From positions 1 to 25,644 of IMG/VR virus record IMGVR_UViG_3300032304_000966: DNA of 25,644 nt. One strand, 5' to 3'. Source of the stretch: a virus. The translations under genes and the position numbers were made by a program. Positions 13,620 to 20,940 of this stretch are shown in pieces; positions within the stretch are counted from its first letter, which is position 1, and each line of letters begins with the position of its first letter. The notes under the pieces were generated by a model. That model did not search any database. It saw only the letters and a program-made list of their open reading frames with translations, and was not told where the DNA came from.

Positions 13620-14416
13620 ATTAGTTTATTCCATTTTCTTTCCATTACTGGAATATTCATATCTATTGTTAGATTTTTTAACTTTCGGAAATTTTCATTT
13701 TTGTAAATCATAAGTTTAGAATACCCTCTTGATGTCATTGAAATTCTCGATTCTATCTTGAAGTGTTTCTCTAAAGCTATTTTTATAGATTCTAACACTT
13801 CCATCCAAGATGAATGCAATTCAAATTTCATGGCCACTACTTTAGATTTTTGCATACAAAAACAACCATCACCATCAAACAGTCCAAAGAAAAATGATAC
13901 AAACTTATCCGAATCATTTAATATTTTTAATAGGCTTGGAGGATTTATGGTTTTTGTATGACCGACTTTATACAAATTTCGCAACTGTTCACATGCATTA
14001 ACATCTGATATGGAAATCGTGACAGATTCAGTATTGTTTGCGTAAGTGGTATTCCAAGTGGTGTGTTTTATTTGCTGCTTGACTTCTAAGAAGTCTCTAA
14101 ATTTTATTAGGTGTCCTTCATCTTTGGGAGAAACTGTGATTTTTATGTTATTGCGTTTTCCTATATGACCATCGGCTATTATGAAGCCATGCCAATAATA
14201 GGATTCAAGACTATCATTTAACAATTTAGATGCTTTATATTTTCGTTTGTCTATCAAACTTTTAATTTTGAATCGTCTAGCAGCCTCTTTTAGAGTGGAT
14301 CGTTTAATTCCTAGTTTTTTCGCTAATTGATTTTTATCACCTAACGGATATTCATCTTTTAAAAGTTGGATTTTTTCTGGCGTCCATTGGATTTGAGGTT
14401 TTATAAGTTGGCCCAT
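13616..14416 (-). CDS. LAGLIDADG homing endonuclease, free-standing
   Basis: 266 residues. An N-terminal helix-turn-helix (NQLAKKLGIKRSTLKEAARRF, about 29-49) precedes two LAGLIDADG motifs: WHGFIIADG at 75-83 and FGLFDGDG at 177-184, each with its acidic residue. Such enzymes cut a long site in a related genome lacking the gene, copying themselves in by repair. The gene sits between the PRPP-synthetase-like gene and a small gene, with no intron around it. Its base use is visibly more AT-rich (many AAA, ATT and TTT codons) than the neighbours, supporting separate arrival. The start codon lies in a perfect 9-bp inverted repeat. Confidence 0.92.
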   Translation of the reverse strand: MGQLIKPQIQWTPEKIQLLKDEYPLGDKNQLAKKLGIKRSTLKEAARRFKIKSLIDKRKYKASKLLNDSLESYYWHGFIIADGHIGKRNNIKITVSPKDEGHLIKFRDFLEVKQQIKHTTWNTTYANNTESVTISISDVNACEQLRNLYKVGHTKTINPPSLLKILNDSDKFVSFFFGLFDGDGCFCMQKSKVVAMKFELHSSWMEVLESIKIALEKHFKIESRISMTSRGYSKLMIYKNENFRKLKNLTIDMNIPVMERKWNKLI

Positions 14417-14438
14417 ACGTATATATTTAACGTATGGG
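14412..14438 (-). promoter_or_regulatory. Inverted repeat over the homing endonuclease start
   Basis: Arms CCCATACGT (minus 5' arm) and ACGTATGGG, 9 bp each, separated by 9 nt (14421-14429). The second arm contains the ATG at 14414-14416, so the RNA hairpin would hide the start codon. Confidence 0.7.
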
Positions 14439-14446
14439 TGGAACTT

Positions 14447-15388
14447 TTATACCAAAAACTTAAAACATGTGAAATTTTCACAATCTACCGATTCGTCCCA
14501 ATTATGTTTTGTATTGACAGTATACGCATGGTCAAAATGTTGACACACATTTTGAATACCTTCAACCGTATCTGAATGTGCCGTAAACAGGTAAATCGGC
14601 CCCGGATTTTTTTCTTTCAATTTTTTGGCCAAGCCTATAAACGTCCCTCCTTTACAATTCACGTCATCAAAAATAATGGATGGATGATTGCCAAGATCAT
14701 CAGCTTGCACAAAGAAATCCTTGAGCGAACCATTCCTAACGTCGCGAATCTTTTCGCATCGAATCATATCGAATTGAATGTCAGGAAATTCATTAGCAAG
14801 ATGCGTTGCAATCTTACCAACACGCTTACCAGCACCAGCATCAGGGCAAACGATATTAATGTTTTTGATGGTGCGGTCATCTTGAATCATACGAAGAACA
14901 ATAGACTTTGCATAGTTATGGTCATCAACAACCACAACATTGTTCAGAAGAGCAGGTGTCACTTCGCTATGAGGAGTGAAGATCAGAACTTGCGAGAAGC
15001 CGCAATCATTGATAAGCTTGGCAAAGACAGCAACAGTAAGCGGTTCACCAGCATTACAAACACGGTCTTGACGAGCAGCGGGAAAGTAAGGAATAACAAG
15101 CTTGAGATTGGTAAATCCTGCACGGCGAGCAGCGTCAACAGCAAGGATAATATCCATAAAGTCTGCCGCGCTATTGACTCGATGAGTGATAATCAAATCA
15201 CCGGGATTCTCCAGAGCAACATCAGTTGTAATCTGGAAATGAGGTTCTCCACCCGGAAAGACAAGCTTCTTGAACTGAAGAAAAAACAAATTGGTGGTAT
15301 CAGCAAATGGACTGAAATCAGTATCCAAGTTAAGGACACAGGTTTCATCGTTCTTCTTAATCCAATGTGTGTGTAGGTGTTGTTTCAT
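14447..15388 (-). CDS. prs: Ribose-phosphate pyrophosphokinase-like (PRPP synthetase family)
   Basis: 313 residues, the family length. Visible motifs: FPGGEPHFQI (44-53), NSAADFMDIILAVDAARRAG (72-91), PYFPAARQDR (100-109, ATP-binding), H140 in FTPHSEV, CPDAGAGKR (181-189) and DDVNCKGGT (241-249, the phosphoribosyl loop). The usual reaction is ribose 5-phosphate plus ATP to PRPP. Several sugar-binding positions differ from the standard enzyme (DTGGT is CKGGT; DLH is TPH; FxDGE is FPGGE). Enzymes of this family in the phage NARP1 pathway pyrophosphorylate ADP-ribose, and the changes would fit that, though I cannot prove it. It follows the rIIB terminator and has its own promoter element 9 nt before the ATG. 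Confidence 0.9.
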   Translation of the reverse strand: MKQHLHTHWIKKNDETCVLNLDTDFSPFADTTNLFFLQFKKLVFPGGEPHFQITTDVALENPGDLIITHRVNSAADFMDIILAVDAARRAGFTNLKLVIPYFPAARQDRVCNAGEPLTVAVFAKLINDCGFSQVLIFTPHSEVTPALLNNVVVVDDHNYAKSIVLRMIQDDRTIKNINIVCPDAGAGKRVGKIATHLANEFPDIQFDMIRCEKIRDVRNGSLKDFFVQADDLGNHPSIIFDDVNCKGGTFIGLAKKLKEKNPGPIYLFTAHSDTVEGIQNVCQHFDHAYTVNTKHNWDESVDCENFTCFKFLV

Positions 15389-15397
15389 GATGTTTGT

Positions 15398-15418
15398 ATT
15401 TTAGCGCAGTGTTTTATT
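15398..15418 (-). promoter_or_regulatory. Promoter element P9
   Basis: Minus strand AATAAAACACTG, 3 nt, TAAAAT, then 9 nt to ATG 15386-15388. It lies just downstream of a strong terminator, so it starts a fresh transcript. Confidence 0.6.
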
Positions 15419-15430
15419 CTGTAAATTTAG

Positions 15431-15471
15431 AAAAAAAAAGGTCGGTGGGAAAAACGACAATCCCACCGACC
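15431..15471 (-). terminator. Rho-independent terminator after rIIB
   Basis: Minus strand GGTCGGTGGGA paired with TCCCACCGACC (11 bp, 10-nt loop), followed by nine T residues. It lies 18 nt after the rIIB-like stop and is the clearest terminator in the window. Confidence 0.95.
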
Positions 15472-15488
15472 CTTCTTATGATTACCGC

Positions 15489-16508
15489 TTAGTCAAGCGG
15501 CACAATAACAACACCATCTTCATCGTGCCATCCATAACCGAGGGTCTGGAGAGCATCGTAAACCTTCTGACGGCTCGGATATTCAGGGGAGAAGCTGTTC
15601 TGAATCTGGCGAACAGTAACTTCGGAATAACCTTCGTCACTCTTGCGATCAAGATACTTCTCAACACGATTCACAAACTCAGAACGTGCATCACGAAGAT
15701 CAACGTCCTGCTGCTTCTTGCTTTCAGCAAGCGGCACACCTTCAGAATCGGTAACAGAAGCGGTGATTTCATCAACGTATTCGCTAAGAACCACATACTT
15801 GCTAACGCGAGCCTTCTGGCAGCTATAGTCATTAGGAACGCTAACAACATCAGCAGGGTTCACCTTCACGACAATCAGCTTAGGAGCGAATCCACGGGCA
15901 TAATCAAGAGAACCAACATGGAGTCCATGCGAGCAATGATTGAAACGGTTGTCATCAACGTCACGACGCTGAACTTCGATGGTATCTCCGATATTGTTCA
16001 GGATACGACCCTTAGAGTCAACGGTTCCCTGAAGAACAACAGTGTCAGGATTACCGCTACGGCTCCAGAAATCAACTTCAACACCCTTATAGGCGAGGAA
16101 ATGACCATCATCGGTGATTGGAAGTTCCTTGTATTCAAGGAAGTCCATCAACTCATTAACAGAGGTTGACGATGGATTAAGCTGGAGGTTCTCCCAAAAC
16201 TTCTCAAAGTGAGTAACAGGAAGACCATCGGTGATGATGCTTGCAACCTTAGCACTAAGAGCAGCAGGAAGCTTCTGATTCTTGTAGAAGACATCGCCAT
16301 CGACAATTTCAAAACCTTCAGCACCCTTGATCTTATTCAGAGTAGCGGTAACTGGGGTGACAATAGCTTCAACAGCAGCTTCCTGTTCTTCCTTTGGAAG
16401 ATCGAAGGTAGCGATAATTCGCGGATAGCGAACATCAGTCTTTTCAATTCGAACGCTCTTGCCGTTGACAAAGAGGATGATTGCGGTGGTGTTAATGATG
16501 TAGGTCAT
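15489..16508 (-). CDS. rIIB: rIIB-like protein
   Basis: 339 residues (T4 rIIB is about 312). The C-terminal two thirds carry the rIIB signature: GHFLAYKGVEVDF (135-147), RRDVDDNRFNHCSHGLHVGSLDYA (181-204 region), VVKVNPADVVSVPNDYSCQKARVSKY. The N-terminal 100 residues differ from T4 and look like a separate alpha/beta domain (IILFVNGKSVRIEKTDVRYP). In T4, rIIA and rIIB act at the membrane and overcome the RexAB exclusion of lambda lysogens. The gene follows rIIA but has its own promoter-like sequence, and ends in a terminator. The ATG lies 6 nt after TAAAAT. Confidence 0.85.
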   Translation of the reverse strand: MTYIINTTAIILFVNGKSVRIEKTDVRYPRIIATFDLPKEEQEAAVEAIVTPVTATLNKIKGAEGFEIVDGDVFYKNQKLPAALSAKVASIITDGLPVTHFEKFWENLQLNPSSTSVNELMDFLEYKELPITDDGHFLAYKGVEVDFWSRSGNPDTVVLQGTVDSKGRILNNIGDTIEVQRRDVDDNRFNHCSHGLHVGSLDYARGFAPKLIVVKVNPADVVSVPNDYSCQKARVSKYVVLSEYVDEITASVTDSEGVPLAESKKQQDVDLRDARSEFVNRVEKYLDRKSDEGYSEVTVRQIQNSFSPEYPSRQKVYDALQTLGYGWHDEDGVVIVPLD

Positions 16509-16514
16509 GGTTGT

Positions 16515-16542
16515 ATTTTATCAGTTGTTTTGTATTAGTCAA
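16515..16542 (-). promoter_or_regulatory. Sigma70-like promoter for rIIB, leaderless geometry
   Basis: Minus strand TTGACT, 16 bp, TAAAAT, then exactly 6 nt to ATG 16506-16508. There is no AAACACTG box, but the -10 to ATG spacing is the same as at several box-containing promoters. Confidence 0.45.
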
Positions 16543-16553
16543 GTAGATTTTTT

Positions 16554-18521
16554 TTATTTCAGAGAAAGCAAAGCGCGAAGGTCTTTGCGATCAATCATTG
16601 TGTAGCTATTTAGTTGGCGAATGATTCGAGAGCGAGTGCTGTTTTCGTTTTTGATCTTGGACCATGCTTTGATCAAACGTTCAGCAGTGTTTGGATCACT
16701 CTTGAGACGAGCTTTGACACGTTCAGAATAATTCGTATTCACAGCTTCAGTGTAAACAACACTCATAACAAGTTCCCGTCGCTGAATTTCTTCTGCTTTT
16801 TTCCTGAGTCGAGAAGACGCATCTTTGTATTCTGAACTATCTGCACTAATAAAATTCATAAGATGCAGAGCGTTTACCATTTTAGAGGTTTTAGCATAAA
16901 GAATGCGGTCCCCGAACTTGTAACGAGATTCTGTCAGATCAATGGTGAAGGCATTCAGATCATCAAAGTTGTCAACCTTCTCATGCCAATCTTCATCGTC
17001 AATATCAACCTTTGGAAACTTAGTAGCTTGATAAATGCTGAATTCTTCTGGAGTGAATGTTCCAATCTTCTTGTGCCATCCTCGATAAAGAGCATACTGA
17101 GTGCTTTTGCTCTTCGGCTTGCCATCATTTGCACTTGGAAGCTTTGGAAGCTTCAAAGATTTAAGATCAACAAACTTGATATTTGAAATGTCAACAGTAG
17201 TTGACTTTTTGTAATACTCCATGATTGCATCTTCCATTTTATACATCCAGTAATATCCGGTGTATTTGGGATCAGCAAACAAAGAACGCTGCAATCGCTT
17301 CATCCACATAGAAGACGAACGACCACGAGGAACTGTGTAAATGGTAGTGACTTTTTGGTCAGTAAGTAGTTTATCAGTTCCAGTATAATTTGGATTCATC
17401 TGACCATTCAACAGACGAAGAAATTCATAAGTATCAGGCAAAACATCACTCCAAGTATGGTTGAACACTTCACCCTTGTAAGTGCGCCCTCTATCAGAGA
17501 GTTTGTAAGTTTCAAACGGCTCGACCTTGATAGAAGCAGATTCATCTTTGCGGATATTGTCAATGATAGTTGCAATTTCAACAAACACCTTTGCAGTATC
17601 TGGTGTGTTTTCAATACCTTCACGGGAAATTGGAAGACTGAGAGCACCAATAGGAACATCAACAACAATTGGTTTGTGGGCGCTAACATTGTAGCCGCTC
17701 ATGTTTTTATATTCATAAATAACACCACCCATACGAATGTAATAATGTGTTACATATTTAGTTCCAAGTGAGTAATGCGAATCCATATTAAAACGTTCAG
17801 TAACTCCGGTTGCGTTCGGATCGTATGCATTGATAACATAATTACCAACTTTCTTGGTGTAAACCGCGCTAAATGGCTTGAACAGAGTATTACCGTAATA
17901 AAATTCAATCGCAGTTGGATTGGAATATCCATACACAAAATCCCTAGTTTTTGTAGAGAAATTTGTATAATCGTATGCTTTCAAATTAGCAGACACCATG
18001 ATACCAGTTTCAGTAGTTGGTGATTCGCTGATCTTATAGATTTCACCAACTGGAATGCCCTTCTGTCCACCACCAAGAACACATGCATACTTTGCGTGAG
18101 TGCCTTCGAAATAAGAGTCAACGTAGAAGGTGTCAGTGTAGCAATGAAATGCCTTGCTACCAATACCGAAACCGCCGATCTGATCGTTGCTACCGCTCTT
18201 GGTGCTTTCGAAATACATACCAAAGATGTTTCGAATGCTATCCTCGTTCAGACCTTTAGCAAAGTCACGAACGCTCCAAGTCCAAATTTGTTCAGCATTC
18301 TTATCAAGACGAACTTGAACTGGTGTGGTGATATTATGCTTGGTGTGTTCATCAAGCGCATTGCAAATGTATTCCCGAATAGGGGCGAGAATCTTATCAG
18401 AATAGATACGGTCGCGGAGGAAATACGCAGCCATGTCAGCACCCTTGGCACTCATGGTCATCGCACTACCGTTAAGACCATCACTAGCAATAGTCGGGCT
18501 CATTTGAATTCCTGTTTTCAT
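16554..18521 (-). CDS. rIIA: rIIA-like protein with GHKL ATPase domain
   Basis: 655 residues (T4 rIIA about 725). The N-terminus is a GHKL (Hsp90-type) ATP-binding domain: N-box EYICNALDE (50-58), G1 DFAKG (86-90), G2 GGFGIGSKA (116-124). The rest is mixed and I recognise no further domain, as in T4 rIIA. T4 rIIA associates with the inner membrane and, with rIIB, protects infection against exclusion systems; ATP use by T4 rIIA is not well defined. Two promoter elements lie upstream, one 9 nt before the ATG. The gap to rIIB is 45 nt and contains a separate promoter. Confidence 0.9.
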   Translation of the reverse strand: MKTGIQMSPTIASDGLNGSAMTMSAKGADMAAYFLRDRIYSDKILAPIREYICNALDEHTKHNITTPVQVRLDKNAEQIWTWSVRDFAKGLNEDSIRNIFGMYFESTKSGSNDQIGGFGIGSKAFHCYTDTFYVDSYFEGTHAKYACVLGGGQKGIPVGEIYKISESPTTETGIMVSANLKAYDYTNFSTKTRDFVYGYSNPTAIEFYYGNTLFKPFSAVYTKKVGNYVINAYDPNATGVTERFNMDSHYSLGTKYVTHYYIRMGGVIYEYKNMSGYNVSAHKPIVVDVPIGALSLPISREGIENTPDTAKVFVEIATIIDNIRKDESASIKVEPFETYKLSDRGRTYKGEVFNHTWSDVLPDTYEFLRLLNGQMNPNYTGTDKLLTDQKVTTIYTVPRGRSSSMWMKRLQRSLFADPKYTGYYWMYKMEDAIMEYYKKSTTVDISNIKFVDLKSLKLPKLPSANDGKPKSKSTQYALYRGWHKKIGTFTPEEFSIYQATKFPKVDIDDEDWHEKVDNFDDLNAFTIDLTESRYKFGDRILYAKTSKMVNALHLMNFISADSSEYKDASSRLRKKAEEIQRRELVMSVVYTEAVNTNYSERVKARLKSDPNTAERLIKAWSKIKNENSTRSRIIRQLNSYTMIDRKDLRALLSLK

Positions 18522-18530
18522 CGTGCAGTT

Positions 18531-18551
18531 ATCTTAGTTCAGTGTTTTATT
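18531..18551 (-). promoter_or_regulatory. Promoter element P10 (rIIA)
   Basis: Minus strand AATAAAACACTG, 3 nt, TAAGAT, then 9 nt to ATG 18519-18521. Confidence 0.6.
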
Positions 18552-18568
18552 GTTGAAGAGTCCCTTGC

Positions 18569-18607
18569 TTAGAACTTGAAGTTCTGAGTAGTGTTGCAAG
18601 TGATCAT
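18569..18607 (-). CDS. Possible 12-aa leader peptide upstream of rIIA
   Basis: Reads MITCNTTQNFKF and stops with TAA. It would be too small to notice except that its ATG is exactly 6 nt after the hexamer of promoter element P11, the same spacing as at four ordinary genes. A perfect 15-bp dyad overlaps its last codons. It may be a translated leader or chance. Confidence 0.25.
   Translation of the reverse strand: MITCNTTQNFKF
18571..18585. promoter_or_regulatory. Perfect dyad AGAACTT-N-AAGTTCT
   Basis: Seven-base arms around one base, between the two tandem promoter elements ahead of rIIA and downstream of P11. It has the form of an operator for a dimeric repressor or activator. Confidence 0.4.
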
Positions 18608-18613
18608 GTAAGT

Positions 18614-18634
18614 AATCTACCGCAGTGTTTAATA
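18614..18634 (-). promoter_or_regulatory. Promoter element P11
   Basis: Minus strand AAACACTG, 3 nt, TAGATT, then 6 nt to the ATG of the 12-codon reading frame. It overlaps the stop (18629-18631) of the AAA ATPase gene. Confidence 0.5.
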
Positions 18635-19732
18635 CGCGCCAAACCCGATGACTCTCTTCTCAAATGAATCCTCAATAGCGACTTCTTCTTCGTTAAAGAT
18701 TTCAGCCAGCGTCATTGGTTCGGTGATGGTTTTATTGATAGAGAGAAAATCAACCAAGTCTTGTCCTTCATCAGCAGACAGCTTGTCGAACTTATACTCA
18801 AAATGTAGTCGTCCTTTACGCATAAGAGCAGGATCAATCTGATTGAGAGGAGCATTCATCGTAGCAATAACCTTCAGATCAAGGCTATCTTTGAGGAAGC
18901 CATCTGTAAGACCAAGAAGATTATTGGTCGCTGAGTTTCGATCAATACTAAGAACTTGTTCAGCATCTTCAATCAGCAAAATCTTACCTTTGTTGTTGAG
19001 CATATATGACACAAAGTCGGGTCGAGAAATAGCAGCAAGCATACTTGGAGGAATATAGATAACATCCCGCTTGCTAAGACTAAGAAGATTCTTGATGTAG
19101 TTACTCTTACCAGTTCCCGGATCACCATGCAGCAAAAGGAAATTGTTGGTATCTTCGGTAACGAATTTCAAGAATTGATCGTGAGGGAACTTCTTGCCAT
19201 AATACAAATCATAGCGATCATCTTTGATCGGTGATGCTTTGCAAGTTGTTTCGATATTATACAATCCACTTTGATCCTGTGCGATCATGTAGAACTTATG
19301 TTCATTCTCTGATTTATTAGCATAAATCTTATTGATCAAAAAGGTCATCATTTCAACAACAAAATCCTTATTGCTTTCAAAGTGTGAGAAAGTAGCAATA
19401 ATGCCAAAATCCGACTTAAGGAAACTATTAGAAGCAGAGTCGAAATTGAAGTTTTTAGTAATGTTGATTGTTGATTTTTTGTCAATATTCACCAATTCAC
19501 TATAGGTTGTGTTTTTATAAAACACATATCCAAACTTTTGCAATTCCAACAGAATGTTATCATGATTTTCAACTTTTGATAGTTCAAGCTTGATGAACGG
19601 AGTGTCTGGAAAATACAAAGGATGAATTTCATAATCCGTCTTTGGATTTTCTCTTTTTATATGCAAGTCATCAGGCAACCATGTAATTTCATTTACAAAC
19701 AGTTCCAATTCTTTCAGGCTGGAGAGTATCAT
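18629..19732 (-). CDS. AAA+ ATPase (BCS1/CbbX-like core)
   Basis: 367 residues. Residues 1-190 are an unrecognised N-terminal domain. The AAA core follows: Walker A LLHGDPGTGKS (200-210), Walker B ILLIEDAEQV (251-260), sensor 1 VIATMNA (288-294), arginine-finger region ALMRKGRLHFEYKF (302-315). The layout resembles AAA proteins that remodel other proteins rather than DNA helicases. The start was chosen at ATG 19730-19732 because reading further upstream would run through a perfect hairpin into the end of the preceding gene. The gene has a second AAA ATPase counterpart at 23678-24886 with little sequence in common, suggesting different targets. Confidence 0.9.
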   Translation of the reverse strand: MILSSLKELELFVNEITWLPDDLHIKRENPKTDYEIHPLYFPDTPFIKLELSKVENHDNILLELQKFGYVFYKNTTYSELVNIDKKSTINITKNFNFDSASNSFLKSDFGIIATFSHFESNKDFVVEMMTFLINKIYANKSENEHKFYMIAQDQSGLYNIETTCKASPIKDDRYDLYYGKKFPHDQFLKFVTEDTNNFLLLHGDPGTGKSNYIKNLLSLSKRDVIYIPPSMLAAISRPDFVSYMLNNKGKILLIEDAEQVLSIDRNSATNNLLGLTDGFLKDSLDLKVIATMNAPLNQIDPALMRKGRLHFEYKFDKLSADEGQDLVDFLSINKTITEPMTLAEIFNEEEVAIEDSFEKRVIGFGAY

Positions 19733-19750
19733 TTTATTAAAAGGTAATGG

Positions 19751-19783
19751 TTTGGGTATCTGAATACGATCCAGATACCCAAA
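19751..19783. other. 12-bp perfect inverted repeat between genes
   Basis: Arms 19751-19762 and 19772-19783 with a 9-nt loop, in the gap between the 77-aa gene and the AAA ATPase gene. There is no T-run on either strand directly after it, so it is not a standard terminator; it could protect RNA ends, attenuate, or bind protein. Confidence 0.7.
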
Positions 19784-19794
19784 TAGTTTTCGGA

Positions 19795-20028
19795 TTACAG
19801 GGAATGGACGCCGTTCATTCGCATTTCGCGAGCAAAATCGCGAGTATCCACATTCACCCACTCATGAGAGTGTTGGTTCTTTCGTGAAAGAACCTTAGTT
19901 TCCTTTCCAAGAATTCGAAAACTGCCATCTGGTAGCTGCACGAACTTAGCAGTAAACAACTTAGGGTTCTTCTTCTGCTTAGGGTTACGCAACCAGTTCT
20001 TGTCTTTCTTATTTGTTGTGTTTTTCAT
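19795..20028 (-). CDS. Hypothetical basic protein, 77 aa
   Basis: Begins with a lysine/asparagine-rich tail (MKNTTNKKDKNWLRNPKQKK) and continues KLFTAKFVQLPDGSFRILGKETKVLSRKNQHSHEWVNV, which looks like a small beta domain on a basic arm. Nucleic-acid binding is likely from charge alone; no family is recognised. It follows the 68-aa gene by 8 nt and precedes the hairpin at 19751-19783. Confidence 0.65.
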   Translation of the reverse strand: MKNTTNKKDKNWLRNPKQKKNPKLFTAKFVQLPDGSFRILGKETKVLSRKNQHSHEWVNVDTRDFAREMRMNGVHSL

Positions 20029-20036
20029 ACGGTAAA

Positions 20037-20243
20037 TTATTCGGGGTCTGTGCCCATCGGGCCATTTTCAAGGAAATGTTCTACTTCTCCAATACAAATT
20101 AATTCAGCAACTTGATGTTTTAGTTTTTTGATCAGTTTTTGCTTTCGATTTATTTCATCTATTGAATTGGTTGGAAGCGTCAACACTTTTTCATACTTTG
20201 CAGTAAGTTTAACATACTCATTTTCAATTTCATCCTCTGTCAT
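20037..20243 (-). CDS. Hypothetical coiled-coil protein, 68 aa
   Basis: Two helices with heptad character (MTEDEIENEYVKLTAKYEKV and SIDEINRKQKLIKKLKHQVAEL) and an acidic end. No family recognised. First gene after a sigma70-like promoter at 20261-20288; the expected RNA start leaves an 11-nt leader with a weak AAGGGC purine run. Confidence 0.65.
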   Translation of the reverse strand: MTEDEIENEYVKLTAKYEKVLTLPTNSIDEINRKQKLIKKLKHQVAELICIGEVEHFLENGPMGTDPE

Positions 20244-20260
20244 AAAGTCTATATGCCCTT

Positions 20261-20288
20261 ACTCTAGCACACATCTCCGCTTTGTCAA
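20261..20288 (-). promoter_or_regulatory. Sigma70-like promoter with extended -10
   Basis: Minus strand TTGACA, 16 bp, TAGAGT with TG one base before it. It lies between the metallophosphoesterase gene and the 68-aa gene. Confidence 0.6.
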
Positions 20289-20292
20289 ACGA

Positions 20293-20940
20293 TCAATGAT
20301 GATCGAATGACGAAACGTTCTTCTTTCGAAGGATGGAAACAACCTCATCAATATCAAAGAATGCGGTTCCGTTGTGTGCCTTGGCATTTTCAACACCACA
20401 ATCCAGAATCTTACCAAAGTCATCCCGATCAGGGTTGATTTGCTTAAGATTGCCGTGAGAGTGTCCACAAAGACATACTCGTCCCTTATTCTGATCATGA
20501 AAGATCAACGGACTCATATGAGTGCAGAAAAATCTATCATGGTCGATATCAAGAAGAAATGATTCTCCAATCATGGTGACATTAGGAGAGATACGAAGCG
20601 GATAGATTTCACACTTCTCGAATCCTTCTGGCAAAGCAGCCCGGTATGCTTGATACACACCAGAGTTATGATTACCCCAAACCATCAGAGTCTCACAAGG
20701 AATGCGATTGAGGAAATCAATGATCGGACCGGGACCAACACTAAGTCCAACATCACCAAGACAGACAAGAAGACTGTCTGGATCAAGTTGAGCGAATTGA
20801 TCGTCCATCCAATCATTATGTTCCTTTGGAGTAAGGAATCCGCGAGGACCATACAGAAACTCTTTATCGTGTCCGTAGTGAATGTCACTACAAACTTTTA
20901 CACTTGAGTAATCCTTACGATACGTTTTGATCTTTAGCAT
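20293..20940 (-). CDS. Calcineurin-like metallophosphoesterase
   Basis: 215 residues with the full metal-binding set: SDIHYGHD (18-25), LGDVG (61-65), WGNHNS (88-93), CTHMSP and CGHSHGN in the second half. This fold removes phosphate from proteins, nucleotides or RNA ends depending on the member. The start at ATG 20938-20940 is favoured over one nine codons upstream because it shortens the overlap with the thioredoxin gene to 26 nt. It is the last gene of a run with RNA ligase and thioredoxin, so a 3'- or 2'-phosphatase role in RNA repair is a reasonable guess. Confidence 0.92.
   Translation of the reverse strand: MLKIKTYRKDYSSVKVCSDIHYGHDKEFLYGPRGFLTPKEHNDWMDDQFAQLDPDSLLVCLGDVGLSVGPGPIIDFLNRIPCETLMVWGNHNSGVYQAYRAALPEGFEKCEIYPLRISPNVTMIGESFLLDIDHDRFFCTHMSPLIFHDQNKGRVCLCGHSHGNLKQINPDRDDFGKILDCGVENAKAHNGTAFFDIDEVVSILRKKNVSSFDHH

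Noticed and set aside
14576-15376. Long plus-strand open frame (266 codons) opposite the PRPP-synthetase gene
   Set aside because: The minus strand carries clear family motifs; the plus reading has none and is a shadow. The same applies to the plus frames at 23927-24646 and 789-1490.
16681-16700. AAACACTG copy inside rIIA
   Set aside because: The hexamer position reads AACGTT without the TA, and no ATG lies at the usual distance; probably chance in coding sequence.
19733-19861. Longer N-terminus for the AAA ATPase starting at 19861
   Set aside because: It would read through the 12-bp hairpin and overlap the end of the 77-aa gene; ATG 19730-19732 is cleaner.
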